From Paramecium sonneborni (lineage: Eukaryota; Ciliophora; Oligohymenophorea; Peniculida; Parameciidae), in the NCBI GenBank assembly GCA_905182985.1, contig CAJJDN010000040.1, positions 275,777 through 339,776 of the forward strand: a DNA stretch of 64,000 nt, in the 5' to 3' direction. A program made the position numbers and the translations under genes. The stretch's first letter is position 1. Each line of letters begins with the position of its first letter. The notes beneath the pieces were generated by a model that ran no database searches, was not told the DNA's origin, and was given only the letters and a program-made list of their open reading frames with translations. Shown in pieces: positions 48,375 through 60,202 of this stretch.

Positions 48375-50006
48375 ATGAAAATTAAAAGATAATGTTGCAA
48401 TACTACAAATTCTTGGAAAGTATCAGATTGGAGACTTAGATCATAAATATTCATAGCATAGATTTTTTTCTTAATTTTAATAACAATAATGGTTGGATGT
48501 AGCATTTTAGCCGTATAATATAAAATAATAGACTAAATCGCAAACGAATCAAAATATGTATTACAACAAAAAATTATGGGTCGATAATCCACAAATTATT
48601 AAACATTATTTATTGAGTAGCTAAATAATGGTTTCTTTTCTGGAGCTTAGTCTATTTACTCTATCAGCGATTTATATTAATATGCTATTGAATTAGATGT
48701 AAGCTTTTAAAAAAATTTGGATGATTGTAATATTTTTTAAGAAAATGTCTCTGACACATTGAATTTAATTCAAAAATCCTTTTGTTTTTGTTATGGTTTA
48801 TCAAATTAATCTGCACAGTAAGAACAATATTATGATAAATTAATTTTATCTAATTTTCTTAGTTAAACAGCTTCTATGCAAAGATTGCATTATCAAATAT
48901 ATTATTCAGCAACAAGTGAAGATTAGTTTTATTCTATTGATCCTTGTCAACCTATACCAAAAGAATGGATTCCTAAAGAAAGACCTTGGTATCTATCACA
49001 TAATCAAACTTCATCTTACTTATAAATAACAGACATGTATTTGGAAATAGATATTGGTGTTTGTTTTACTTAAACAAAAAGTCTTTTTAATAAAGAAAAT
49101 AATACTATAGCTATACTTGCAAATGATTTAACTATGGATTAGTTTACTTTATACGATCAAATACTACCAGTAAAATTTATGGTAATTGATGAAAGAGGAT
49201 AAATTTTATTGAATGAACTTTATTTAAAAGAATAAACAGAGATTTACTATTTTTAAAATATTTCAAAAACAGGTTTCAATTGGTAAGACTTTTAAACTCT
49301 TTTAAGTTTTAAAAATGGTCGACCTTATGAAGATTAATGTCCAATAAATATCGATAATACATTTTGTTTATTTAATAAATTGGAATAAAAAATTAAATTT
49401 ATAAGTCTAAGTAACATAAGAAATTTGCGTTATACATTAGTTTCAGAATATGATCCTGATTTATACTTAGATGATATGAATATGTTATTATAAGAAATTG
49501 AGAATAAAAAAAGATTATCAATTTTTATTTTTTTGGGTGTGATTGGATTTTCGATTTCATTATTTTTTGTATCATTTTTGATTAATACTCTAATTCTTTA
49601 AAAGCCATTATAAAATTTACTCTATTATACAAATTTACTTAATAAAAATACGAAAGTAATAAAATAAAAGAAAATGGTATTTTCAGATTCAAATACAATT
49701 GGAAGGCTAAATTTGGCATTTTCAAATTTATTAAATTAACAAAATTAAGGTAGAGAAGATAATAAAGAATTAGCAAGATTAAGATTTGATATGTATTCTG
49801 AATATTAGAAAAAATAAAAAGAGTATAAACTTAATTTAAGAAAATATCTAGCAAAAGCAAATTTGTTGGTAATTATAAATAAATAATTTAAGGATTTAGA
49901 ATTTTCAAAGCAATAAAAAACAAAAGATGATAAAAAAACAATGATTGAATAAATGAAAATGAAAAAAATGATATTTTCATCTTTTTAAGAAATAAATTAA
50001 AGATGA
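48375..50006 (+). CDS. Two-TM Cache-like sensor protein B, 543 aa, intronless
   Basis: ATG 48375 to TGA 50004-50006. Membrane span at about 27-47 (FIAQIFFLILITIMVGCSIL), an ectodomain of about 330 residues with cysteines and the Cache-type ...KERPWYLSHN segment, a second span at about 384-406 (FIFLGVIGFSISLFFVSFLI), then about 135 cytosolic residues that are highly charged and coiled-coil-like. As in the gene at 23606-25214, there is no enzymatic output domain. The two look like distant members of one family. The conserved RPWY feature suggests small-ligand binding outside the cell or in a vesicle lumen. Confidence 0.75.
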
Positions 50007-50057
50007 AATTACTTATAAATTATTAGAATGAATTTTGCTATTTTTTGATGTATAAAA

Positions 50058-51352
50058 TCATAATTTTGGTTATTACTTTTCTAATTTTTCAAGAATATCA
50101 GGATTAGATGTTTGATCTTTTCTGGGTCTTCCAGATTTTGTATTGTATTTTTTATAAAGAGCAACAATGCATGCTCCTCCTAAACCAATATTATGTTAAA
50201 GAGCATATTGTAATCCAGGAACTTATCTTTCTTCAGCCATTCCTCTTAATTACCAACATAATTCAGCACATTAAGCTAAACCAGTCGCACCTAATGGATG
50301 TCCTTTTGAAATTAATCCTCCAGAAGGCTTTGAGTTTAATATTATATATATACATTCACAACTACACGTCCTCCATAAGTATTGTATCCTTTGTCTATAA
50401 AATCTCCAGCTTTTCCTTCTTCACATAAACCTAATGCTTCATATGTAATCAATTCATTTGCTGAAAAACAATCATGTAATTCACAGACACCAATTTATGA
50501 TGGTTTTATACCTGTTTATGAATAAATCTATTAAGCTGCCCTTTTGCTCATTTCATATCCTGCCAAATTCATTAGACTCTGTTCAGTGAATGTTTTTTCA
50601 CTATCTGTAGTCATAGTAATTCCTAAAATTTAAACTGCTTAATCTTATAAATTGTGTTGTAACAGAAACTTTTCTGTACAAACAATAGCTGCAGCTGCAC
50701 CATCAGATGTTGGACAACATTAAAGTTTAGTTAAAGGACCATGTATCTTTGGAGAGGTAACTATTTCTTAAAGTGTATATTTATCTCTGAATTAACTATA
50801 GGGATTTCTAGTTGAATGAAGATGGTTTTTATATGCAATAAGTGCAAAATGTTCTGGTTTTGTGCCATATTTTTTCATATGTTCAATTCCTGCATTTCCA
50901 AAAATTTAGGGGGCAAATGGAGCTGTACTTTGTTCTCCCATTTCCATGGTTTTTAGAACTATTTTATCAAGTGGTTAAGTTCTGTCTGGGAATTTCATAT
51001 TCAATGATCCTTTTTCCATCTTTTCAAATCCAAGTGCTAATGCACAATCATAAAGTCCTCCTTTCAAAAGTTAAGTCACCATATGTAAGGCACTTGACCC
51101 TGTTGAACAATTATTGTTAACATTATATACTGGAATTCCACTCATTCCAACTTCATATAATGCTCTCTATCCACATGTTGAATCCCCATAAACATATCCT
51201 ATAGAAGCTACTTAAACAGCTGAATATGGAATGTTGGCATCTCTCAGTGCTCTTCTCGTAGCCTAAGCTGCCATTTCTGGATAGTCAGGGTTTCCATCTC
51301 GACCAGGTTTTATAAACTTCGTCATTCCAACACCAACTACGTAAACATTCAT
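50058..51352 (-). CDS. SCP2/SCPx-type thiolase, peroxisomal, 422 aa
   Basis: Exons 50354-51352 and 50058-50327 with a 26-nt intron (50328-50353). It starts [17 protein letters not shown]. The active-site cysteine lies in [12 protein letters not shown], further segments are [26 protein letters not shown] and [17 protein letters not shown] (the GHPLGATG catalytic histidine), and the closing box is GLGGACIV. This is the 3-oxoacyl-CoA thiolase part of SCPx, which shortens branched and sterol side-chain acyl-CoAs. The sterol carrier domain is absent. The last residues are PKL, a plausible PTS1 peroxisomal signal. Its stop is 51 bp from that of the sensor gene. Confidence 0.95.
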
Positions 51353-51537
51353 TGTTATATAAATTATTTAAATTAATTCAAATATATCTAGAATTCTTTT
51401 CCATTCTAAAATTCTTTCTACAATTTTACTCAGAAATTTTATAATGCATAGATTGTTGATTATATTATTAACACATACCGATATGGTTTCAAAAAGATTA
51501 AAAATTTTATATTTAATTCCTATTTTATTTAATAGAT

Positions 51538-54500
51538 TCAATATAAATTATTCTCATAATTTATAATATCTTCTAATAAATTTACTAAAACTTTGTTATA
51601 TTCTTTATTTTCTATATTTTAATTATTTATTCCCAATTTTAATAATTTAATCAACCATTTACTCACAATTTTCTATTGTAAATTAATCTTCAAAATTGGA
51701 AATACATTATCCATGAATAAAATTTAAGAATAATTTATTATCGCTTTTGATTCAGAATATCTTAGTTATTCTAAACTACCATTCACATTTTTTAGGTTGT
51801 GCACTGGTTATGAAAGTTAATAATATGCATCACTTAATCTTTCAATCAATTATTCAACAAATTCTAAGGGCTCAGAAGTTAAAAAAATAATTAATTTTGC
51901 TGAAATAAATTCTTAATTAATAAAACTTAATTAATTATTTTTAGTTTAATAATCCTATTAATTATCAAACTCCTCTGTTTCATTCTATCCTTTATTATAT
52001 TCCATACCCCATGATTCCAAAAAATATCTCATATATAAATGAGTGTTAAATTTTTTGCATTTTTAATATTATTCGCTAAATATTGTTAAAATTTATGCTT
52101 TATTTTATTAAGATATTGAATTATTAAATTTAATAGCATAAACTTCAAGAATTTCTAAACATTTTTATTGAATAGACATTTTTGATGAGCATTCATGAGC
52201 ATTAATTTTAAAGCTAAATTTTTTTGGTCTTATGTCTTCTTTTAAGAGTTCCTCAAGAGGTTTTTAAAAATCTTCATCTAAATTATAAGCCTCAAACAGT
52301 TCATTTGGAGAACACTTCTACAATAAATACTGTATTTATTCAATCATAATAGTCCAATTTTCTTCTGTAAAGAATAACCCACTTTATTAAACTATGGTTT
52401 TAAAGGAGTCAAGACATAAAGTTGAAAGAAACTTAAACTAAATAAATAATTATTACATCTTAGGTTTACAACACGAGCTAAATATATATATCAATTAAAT
52501 CATTTAAACAAGACTACATTTATTAGAAATATAAAATGACTAATTCTGTGAATAAATTAAAAGTTGATTAACAACTTTTAATTACCTATTATTTTGTTTA
52601 GGATTGTTTAGTAAATTGTAATCTGGAAAATTAAATTTCATCAAATAAAGGCCGTATCACACCTCTTAAAATCATTTTCCAAAACTCATTAGATTGTTAT
52701 ACTCCATGTATTCTAAGTAATTCAAATAAAGTATTGACACTTTATTATTAAACTTCTAGGCTTTCATCACTATATAAAACTGAGAGGGTTGACAAAACAG
52801 GAATCCATAATTAATCTAGATATTTATTATCGTTTCTTTTAATCAATACTATTTTATCAACTAAAATTTTCAATTAATTGATTGAATTCAATACTATGTT
52901 TATTTCTTTGTTCTTGGTTTATTTAATCAATGCTTAAATCAACTCTAAATATATCTCCGAATAAACTTTTTAATTGTTAACATCTTACATAATTTTATCA
53001 GTAATCTATACACAAAATCTAGCTAATTATTATTAATCATCCTAAAGTGCTTAATTGACTATATTCATAATAATTTTCCAACCACTCTTGATGGAATTAA
53101 AACAAATATTTGTAATCATACACATACAGGATAATATATACTCTCTCAATTAGACCTTTTGTTATTGTTAAGCTTAAGTATGGCTAAATATTTATTCAAA
53201 CGGTAAAAGAAATTCCTTTTGGAAATGATAGTTTGTTAATTCTGGTTACTCCAAAAATTTGCAACTCAATTGCTTTAATTAATCAATCGCATATATTGCA
53301 ATATCTACATTTTTTAAGCATCCAACTTCAAGAAAATGTTCTCTCATAATTTCCCACATTCTAGACCATATGATTTTAATTCTATTCATATTAAAATCTG
53401 CAACTTCTAATATTCTACTCAACAAGAATATTCTATTGTATTTAATTTCCTCTTTTGAAAGTTCGCATAAAGCACTAATAAATTCTAAAATAGAATTTGA
53501 ATCCAAATGTATTGAACTATTAAATATTTTATCAATCTATTCATATTATATTTGCTAAAATAGTCTCTCAATATTAATTATATCTTCTTAATTATAACTT
53601 TCTTTATAAGGACTATCTACTTTTATTTTCTTAACAACCTAATGTAATTATTCTAATCTTGATATTAATTATAATACTATTTTCCAACTTTTACGTAGAT
53701 ATTACCCAGATTATAGACTAACTTTTATCAAAGTTTATACTCCCAATATTTATTTATAAGTGCTTGGGATATTTGTACAATAGCGATATAAAAAAATTAT
53801 AAATGTATCTTTTTCCTCATCTAAATCGAATCTACCAATCAATTAAATAAATGCTTAAATTGTTTCAAAGCATAATTATATCTATTTTTAATCATCACTT
53901 TATTCTAAGAATACACTTATAGATGCAAATATCACACTCCATGTTTATTACAACTAAGACTTCATATGTTCAATTGAATTAACATAATAAAATGCATCTT
54001 AATTGGGATGCTCCTTAAACCATTTTTTTAAAGAATCTTCTGCTTCTCTAGCCAGCACAGCATGTTTCTTTCTTTAATCTACTTAATTTGCTTATTCTAA
54101 GGCTCTCTTTGCCTATTCTTTTGCATGCAAAGCCAAAGGTGTTTTTTGAATTCTTGTATAAAACCCTTGCAACATTTCTTAAGGTAAATTTTCACCATCA
54201 TTTATCCCTTTAGCTAAATTGATGAATTATGCTTATGTCATTTTATCTAAGTTTTTTTCATTATGTAGATCAGTCTACAACATCATAAGTAAATATGAAA
54301 GTGTATATGTAGCTTATGCTGATTAGAAAATTCCAGGATTGTCTTCACAATATTTTGAAGCAAATTTTTCCATTATTCTGTCTATTTATTATGATTCACC
54401 CGGTAAAGTAAAGAATTCTAACATGTATCTTAAACCTTCATCTACTTGTAATTCTTTAAAGTTCATGAAATCTATATATAACTAAAAGACTTTCTGATCA

Positions 54501-56478
54501 AATTCATTTGAACCGCCAAATAATTCTCCCAATTTATCTTTATTTATATCCCTGTTTTCCCAAAGAAATTAAGCAAACAATTTAGGGTCTCTGTTTTCCA
54601 TATATTAACAAGCAATTAAATGTACTATGCAATGTTCAACTTTAAAATTAAATTTTTAAACGGCTTTATTCATTTCTAATTTCATCTATTTCTATTTCTC
54701 AAGAGGATCCTATGATAATGATTACTATTAGATGATAGCCTCCTCTTGTTCATCAAATGATTGTATTTAAATCACGTTTTGTGAATCTTCATATTATTCA
54801 CAGTATTCCTTTAAACTTTAAACATATCCACAAAAATTATCTAAGCATAAAGATTTAAGATATAATTCTTGATTGATAGATATCGAAGCTTAAAATTCTA
54901 GTTTACTAAATCTACCTTAAATAATACGACATTGCATATCTAAAATTTTTTAAAGTAAATTATTTTGTCCTACTGAACAATCATAATTGACAAATATTTC
55001 TATCACTACTTTAGGACGAGTAAGAATTTTATTGAATACTTTCAAAGTGTACTATTTATGATCAAAAGAACTATTACTACTCTCCAAAAATTTGAAATAA
55101 ACATTTTCTATCAAAGCTTCTAATTCTTTTTTCATATGACTTCTTACTTTCCAGATTAATTAAATAAAAATGTTTAAGGTTATTATCAATAGTTATTTTT
55201 CAGTTGAAAGAGAATTCTTAAGCAATGATTCTAATAGCTATTCTTTCAATATTAATATTAATTTAGGCTTATTTTAAAATATTATGTCACTTTGTGCCAA
55301 AGCTTCATATATTAACTCTAAAGAAAAGATTTTACATTTAATAATCATTTGAGCTAATTATGGGTTTTAAGGATCTCTTTAACTCAATTAACTAAGCATT
55401 TCTAAAATTTCATAAGCATCGTTAACATATTATTCACTATGAATAGAATGTTAATACGATTAAGAAAAATTATGCATTTAGTGTAAATGCATAAATTTGC
55501 ATTTTTTACTACAGATTGGTACTTTTGTTTCTTTACAATATTAAGAGGATTGTTTTCTGCAAACGACACACCAACCAAACTTTCCATTTTTTATACCTAA
55601 TTCATTAACTAAATTAATTTAAATTTAATTTTTATCATTGGTTACATTTCTTAGATTAGGTTCATGTAAATTCAAATCAATAACCTTCATTTTATTTAAG
55701 TCATCTAATTATTTCTCATAAATTGATTTTCTTTCACTATAAATTTAAACTTCATCAACTAAACTTAACATTAAAGATTTCATGTATTATTCAGCATTAA
55801 TCTAGGCCTTGCATTTTCCAAAAACTAATAATTTTTAATTACACTATTATTAAATGGCTTGTTAGTATTCATCTTCTGCAAGTATACCAAAATCTTCAAG
55901 TCTTGCAAAATATGTATTAACAATCTTTTAACATGCTTCTTTGCTAGCAGTTATAATTGCAACAACCTTAGAAACTTATTAAATTTAAGGATATTTATAC
56001 CTGAATGAAGATTTATTAATAGTGAAAATACTCTTGTCACAGCTTCCCCAAAAATAGGATGCTTTCTATTTGTCATAATAGCTTATATTGCTTGAATCAT
56101 ATTTATTTAAACTATTTCTTCCTTCTCCAATTAAGTTTACATTACAAAGTCTAAAGTTATTTCTATTACTCTTTTTTCTCCTATGATTTGCTCTCCATCC
56201 AAAAAACCCTACTCTACTATATTCTAAAATAATTAAAAGAATTACTTTTATGTCAAATAAAGCTAATTCAATCAATTTTACCTATTTTGATTCAATACAC
56301 TATTAATACACCTTCATTAAGTGATTTGCATTATTATATTCCTTAACCTCTTTATTTATTAAATTTAATTACATAGGGTTTCATCTATGAGTTATTTTAA
56401 TTGATATTATTTTTTTGTAATTGCCTTTTTAATTTTTTCTAATGACTAGTTGATCAAATCACCTAATGTTAATGACAT
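51538..56478 (-). CDS. BIG/Sec7-type ARF guanine-nucleotide exchange factor, 1614 aa
   Basis: Five exons; introns at 56350-56372, 56224-56245, 55975-56000 and 52432-52456 (23, 22, 26, 25 nt). N-terminal DCB-like part (SKQVKLIELALFDIK then FLDGEQIIGEKRVIEITLDFV). A zinc-type cysteine cluster at about 277-300 is spaced C-x2-C-x7-C-x6-C-x3-C, as in metazoan BIG proteins. The Sec7 domain is near 600-800, with FTLPGESQQIDR (glutamic finger Glu present) and YLLMMLQTDLHNE. HDS repeats follow, including FQQMQSCLNDLIDIYIQLV. It should activate ARF GTPases at the trans-Golgi and endosomes and is the brefeldin-type target family. Length matches BIG1/2 (about 1700). Confidence 0.95.
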
Positions 56479-56588
56479 TTTATTAATAAAATTTATAATT
56501 CTATATTTATTAATTAATATAGAAGTTCTCATAATGATTTCGTTTGAATTTTACTAATAAGAACAAATGATTTATAATGAATAGATTA

Positions 56589-58087
56589 TCAAAAATTATT
56601 AAACTAAGTATTTTATTTTTCATTAAAATTATCCATTTCATATCCAGAAAATTAAGCTAATTGATATTAAAATATATACATTATATCGAATTTCTCCTTA
56701 GCATTATTGAATGTTATTAAATAAGCTCATTGTTTTCATCATCTTCAATAGATATTTATCTAGCATCAAAATTATCCTCGTTTTACTAAATTTATAGATT
56801 GAATACATTAGGTAAATATGGAGATTTCAGTTCTTTATTCAATAATTTTTACCATGGAAAATTTTTGAACCAGGAGTGCTATCTCAGTTCATAAGGGCCA
56901 TTAAATCCTAAACGGTTTGCAGGTTTTCTTTGAATCAACTTATAATATTGTAATAAAAATTACTCTATTTATAAAATCTGCAGATTCCAAAGACCAATTA
57001 TCTGGGATCTCAGATCGTTTAATTTATACTTATTTAGCAAGAATTTAATCTCTAATATCCTTTCTAGTTCGACCACTATAAGGTCTCTAAATATGATATT
57101 ATTAAATTTATACTTTTCCTAACATAAATTCATATCCAATAACTCCCAAAGCAAAATAATCGACAGCAAAAGAATGGTTTTGTCTACACATCACTTCGGG
57201 GGCTATAAATTTATAATTAGAATGATACCCATATATCCAGGAGTTCCTGATGTATCTTATGAATTATCAGGCCTTAGGTTTCTAGCTATTCCAAGATCAG
57301 TTATTCTGACATAACCTAAAAGATTTTTTTTTTTAATACCATTTTTGTCAAGAACTAAATTTTCAGGTTTTATATCTCTATGAAGACTATTCTTAGAATG
57401 CATATACTCTAATCCAAGAAATATGCAAGCCATAAAGAACCCTTCAATATTAATTAAATTAATACTTGTTTAATCCTCTGAAAATCTTCTCATTTTACCA
57501 ATGTGATATCTTAGATCTCCACCTTGCATATAATCTAAAACTAAGAAAAGATTTTCCCTGTCTTAAAATGCATAGTATATATTAACTAAAAATCTATATT
57601 TGATAAGGTAATTACGGATGCTTTAAATTACTAAGGATGTTTCTTTCATTCATTACTGAATTCACACTTTTTTTTGCAATAATTCTAAAATAGAATTAAT
57701 AAAATACAAAGCTTTAGACATCTCTTTCATTGCGTATATTTAACCATTTTTTTTATATTCCACCTTCCAAACTTTACCAAAACCACCAATTCCAATAACA
57801 AATTAAAAATTGAACATATTCTTTTATACAATTGGTTCATTTATATCTAAAATTTATAATAGAGCTTAACTTTCTTTTTCTTCATCTTGTATAATTTATG
57901 ATTTATCTTGAAGAATCAAGTAGTTAAGAAATGAAATTTATTTGGGCTATTATTATTTTGAAATCGAAGACTTCTTAGAATGATTTGCTGATGATTATTA
58001 GCTAGATGGTATTACTAATTTTTATAAGCCATGCATCATAGGAACAGGTGATCTATCACAATTTTATTCATTTTAGCGGCTTTACAT
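56589..58087 (-). CDS. AGC-like Ser/Thr protein kinase with eight exons, 443 aa
   Basis: Seven introns: 57685-57707, 57594-57615, 57442-57465, 57316-57339, 57203-57228, 56939-56963 and 56657-56679 (22-26 nt). With them removed the frame is open from ATG 58085-58087. The domain runs about 82-365: GIGGFGKVWKV, YAMKEMSK, VLDYMQGGDLRYH, HRDIKPENLVLD, ITDLGIAR (DLG in place of DFG), SGTPGYMAPEV, and DYFALGVIGYEFMLG. A linker of polar Q/S residues precedes it. The RFFMACIFLGLEYMHSK and PANRLG motifs and the order of elements fit AGC/PKA-like ciliate kinases. Confidence 0.93.
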
Positions 58088-59005
58088 TTACTTAAGTACT
58101 TTACTTATTTAACACATTAATCACTTATTAACCTTAAGTTAATTATGATCGAACTACATTCATTTATCCTGAGTCTTGTCTTGAATGAGGTAATCTGTAA
58201 TTTAAACTTTTCATAACAGTAAATATATAATATAAATTTATTAGAATTATTAGCTTCAAATAACTTATAAGAAATCACAATAAAATTAAGGCAAACATCA
58301 AATTAATTTACGTATTCGATACATTCAATGACTTTTCATAAATTTTAGTTATAAAAACAATTATTTTTCTAATTCATGCAGAATAAAAATTGAAAAAATT
58401 GTTTAATATTGAGGAAATCATTAAACAGATACTATATTAAGAAATATTAAATTTTAAAGTATGCATTTTTTCTTATTAAAATTTTCAAAAATATCTAATA
58501 ATGTCAAAACTTGAATCAAACTATAAAAATTTAATTATTTAAAAATGATAAAATAAGGACTTTTTATTTATAAAATAATCCGCCTTTTGTGAAATAAAAT
58601 TAAAGTTCATAAACTATATTTCTATTTTAGCAGCGACTGTTTTTTAAATTGTGATTATCTTGAATAAAGAAAAATTGAAAAATAAAAAAAGAATAATTTA
58701 TAAATATTATCATTTTTTATTTTTTAAAATAAGCTAAATTTTTGTTTGAATGTTCACAAAAAATCACAATTTTTAAAAAACGAACATAAAATAATGATTA
58801 GCAGTCTTTAATTTTTTTTGTTTCAGAACATTTTATTTTTACAATTTTCTTGATAAACTTATAAAAATTCTTGGATAAAATTGAAGAAAACAAGAATAGA
58901 ATTTTAAATAATAATTATAAAAAGATAGATCCCTAAATATTTATATTGTAAATATTTTAATTATAATTGATATTTGTATTATTTATTTTAATAATCAATG
59001 CATCT
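58088..59005. other. Intergenic, about 0.9 kb
   Basis: AT-rich DNA between two minus-strand genes. Long code-6 ORFs exist by chance because only TGA stops; no coding signature, RNA gene or repeat convinces me. Confidence 0.4.
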
Positions 59006-59415
59006 TCAACTATATTTGTCAAAATGTCCTCTGTAGTTAAAGAAATCAAATTGCAAGGCTTCTTTCTATTTATCAGTTGATAACTAGTTTGATTGATTAT
59101 TTTAATTACAGATAAGAAATCTTAATATTTTTCTTAATCCATTTAACAATCAACAAATTACTGTGCTTCCTTTTTACAATTAAAGATATTGCCATCAGAC
59201 TTAAAAACACATTCTCTTACATCATTAAATGATGCTAAACAAAGAGGATGCATTCTTTCCCTAAAAAAATTTGAACAATATTTACGCTTCTTTATAACAT
59301 CCAACCAATTCTCTTGCTTTATCTCTACATTACCTTGGATCTTTTGGTATAGGTGTTGTAGTTTATCGGCAGTCCTCATAATTATGAACTTCTGATCTAC
59401 ATTTGTGGAAAGCAT
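59006..59415 (-). CDS. Small CHCH-like cysteine protein, 127 aa
   Basis: Exons 59110-59415 and 59006-59083 with a 26-nt intron. Cysteines occur as KYCSNF, HPLCLAS, then REC-x10-C-x9-C near residues 68-89 (VRECVFKS, FNCKKEAQQFVDCQ). Helix-C-x9-C patterns are typical of small mitochondrial intermembrane-space or complex-associated proteins folded by Mia40, but one spacing is ten rather than nine. Start chosen at the ATG opening the helical N-terminus. Confidence 0.65.
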
Positions 59416-60202
59416 ACTAAGAGTGAATCAAAACCTCAAATGACTTTGTATTCATCTAATATTTTATTATTTTAATAATTAGAATATTTGATTGGTAAAC
59501 AAAAGTAAATAATAAAAATTTTAAGCTCAAATTTCATGAATCTATTCAAAATAAAAATATCAATTTGATTCTTAAACATTAAAACAAACAATAAAGACAT
59601 ATATTCATTTAAGATTTTTAGAAATTTTCACGATTTATGTAGAATTTATCCTTTTTTTTTTAATGTGATATTTAAAAATAGTGTCAAAAGTTATTATTAG
59701 AAGATTAGAAAATATATATACTTAAATAAAATGAGTTAATAAGGTAAATTTCAATTTTTGAAATTAATTACATATAATCAGAGTATGATGATATCCATAA
59801 AAATTATCATTAAAATATTGATAAGGCTTTCGTTTAATATAAGGCATTAGTTCACTTGATTCTAAATTAATGATTTTGAGCATTAGAGAGAACCAAAATT
59901 AAAAAGCAATTTTCTTACTTTCCTTAATAAATATGATTTAAAAAAATTATTATGGAATAAATTGACTCGTTAAAATTTTTATCCGACTTTTTATGCTATT
60001 AAAATGAATCAATTTAAAATCAGAACTTGCTCATTTTAAACTTTTATATTTCATGTTGACTTTTGGAAATAGAATTATTTTTTATATATATAATGAAATT
60101 TAACACCAAAGAAAATCTTTTCAATTTACATTAATTTAAAAGGAGTTATAAAATAATTATGAAAAGAAAAAAATATTCAATTTTTTAGTTGCAATAAATA
60201 TA
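59416..60202. other. Intergenic with possible gene relic
   Basis: 787 bp. A start-like ATG followed by two TAA and a GTAAAT splice-like site occurs near 59730, and about 30 coding-like codons (EYDDIHKNYHQNI) follow near 59782, but it soon breaks and needs a 38-nt intron. Probably a relic; nothing else is seen. Confidence 0.3.
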
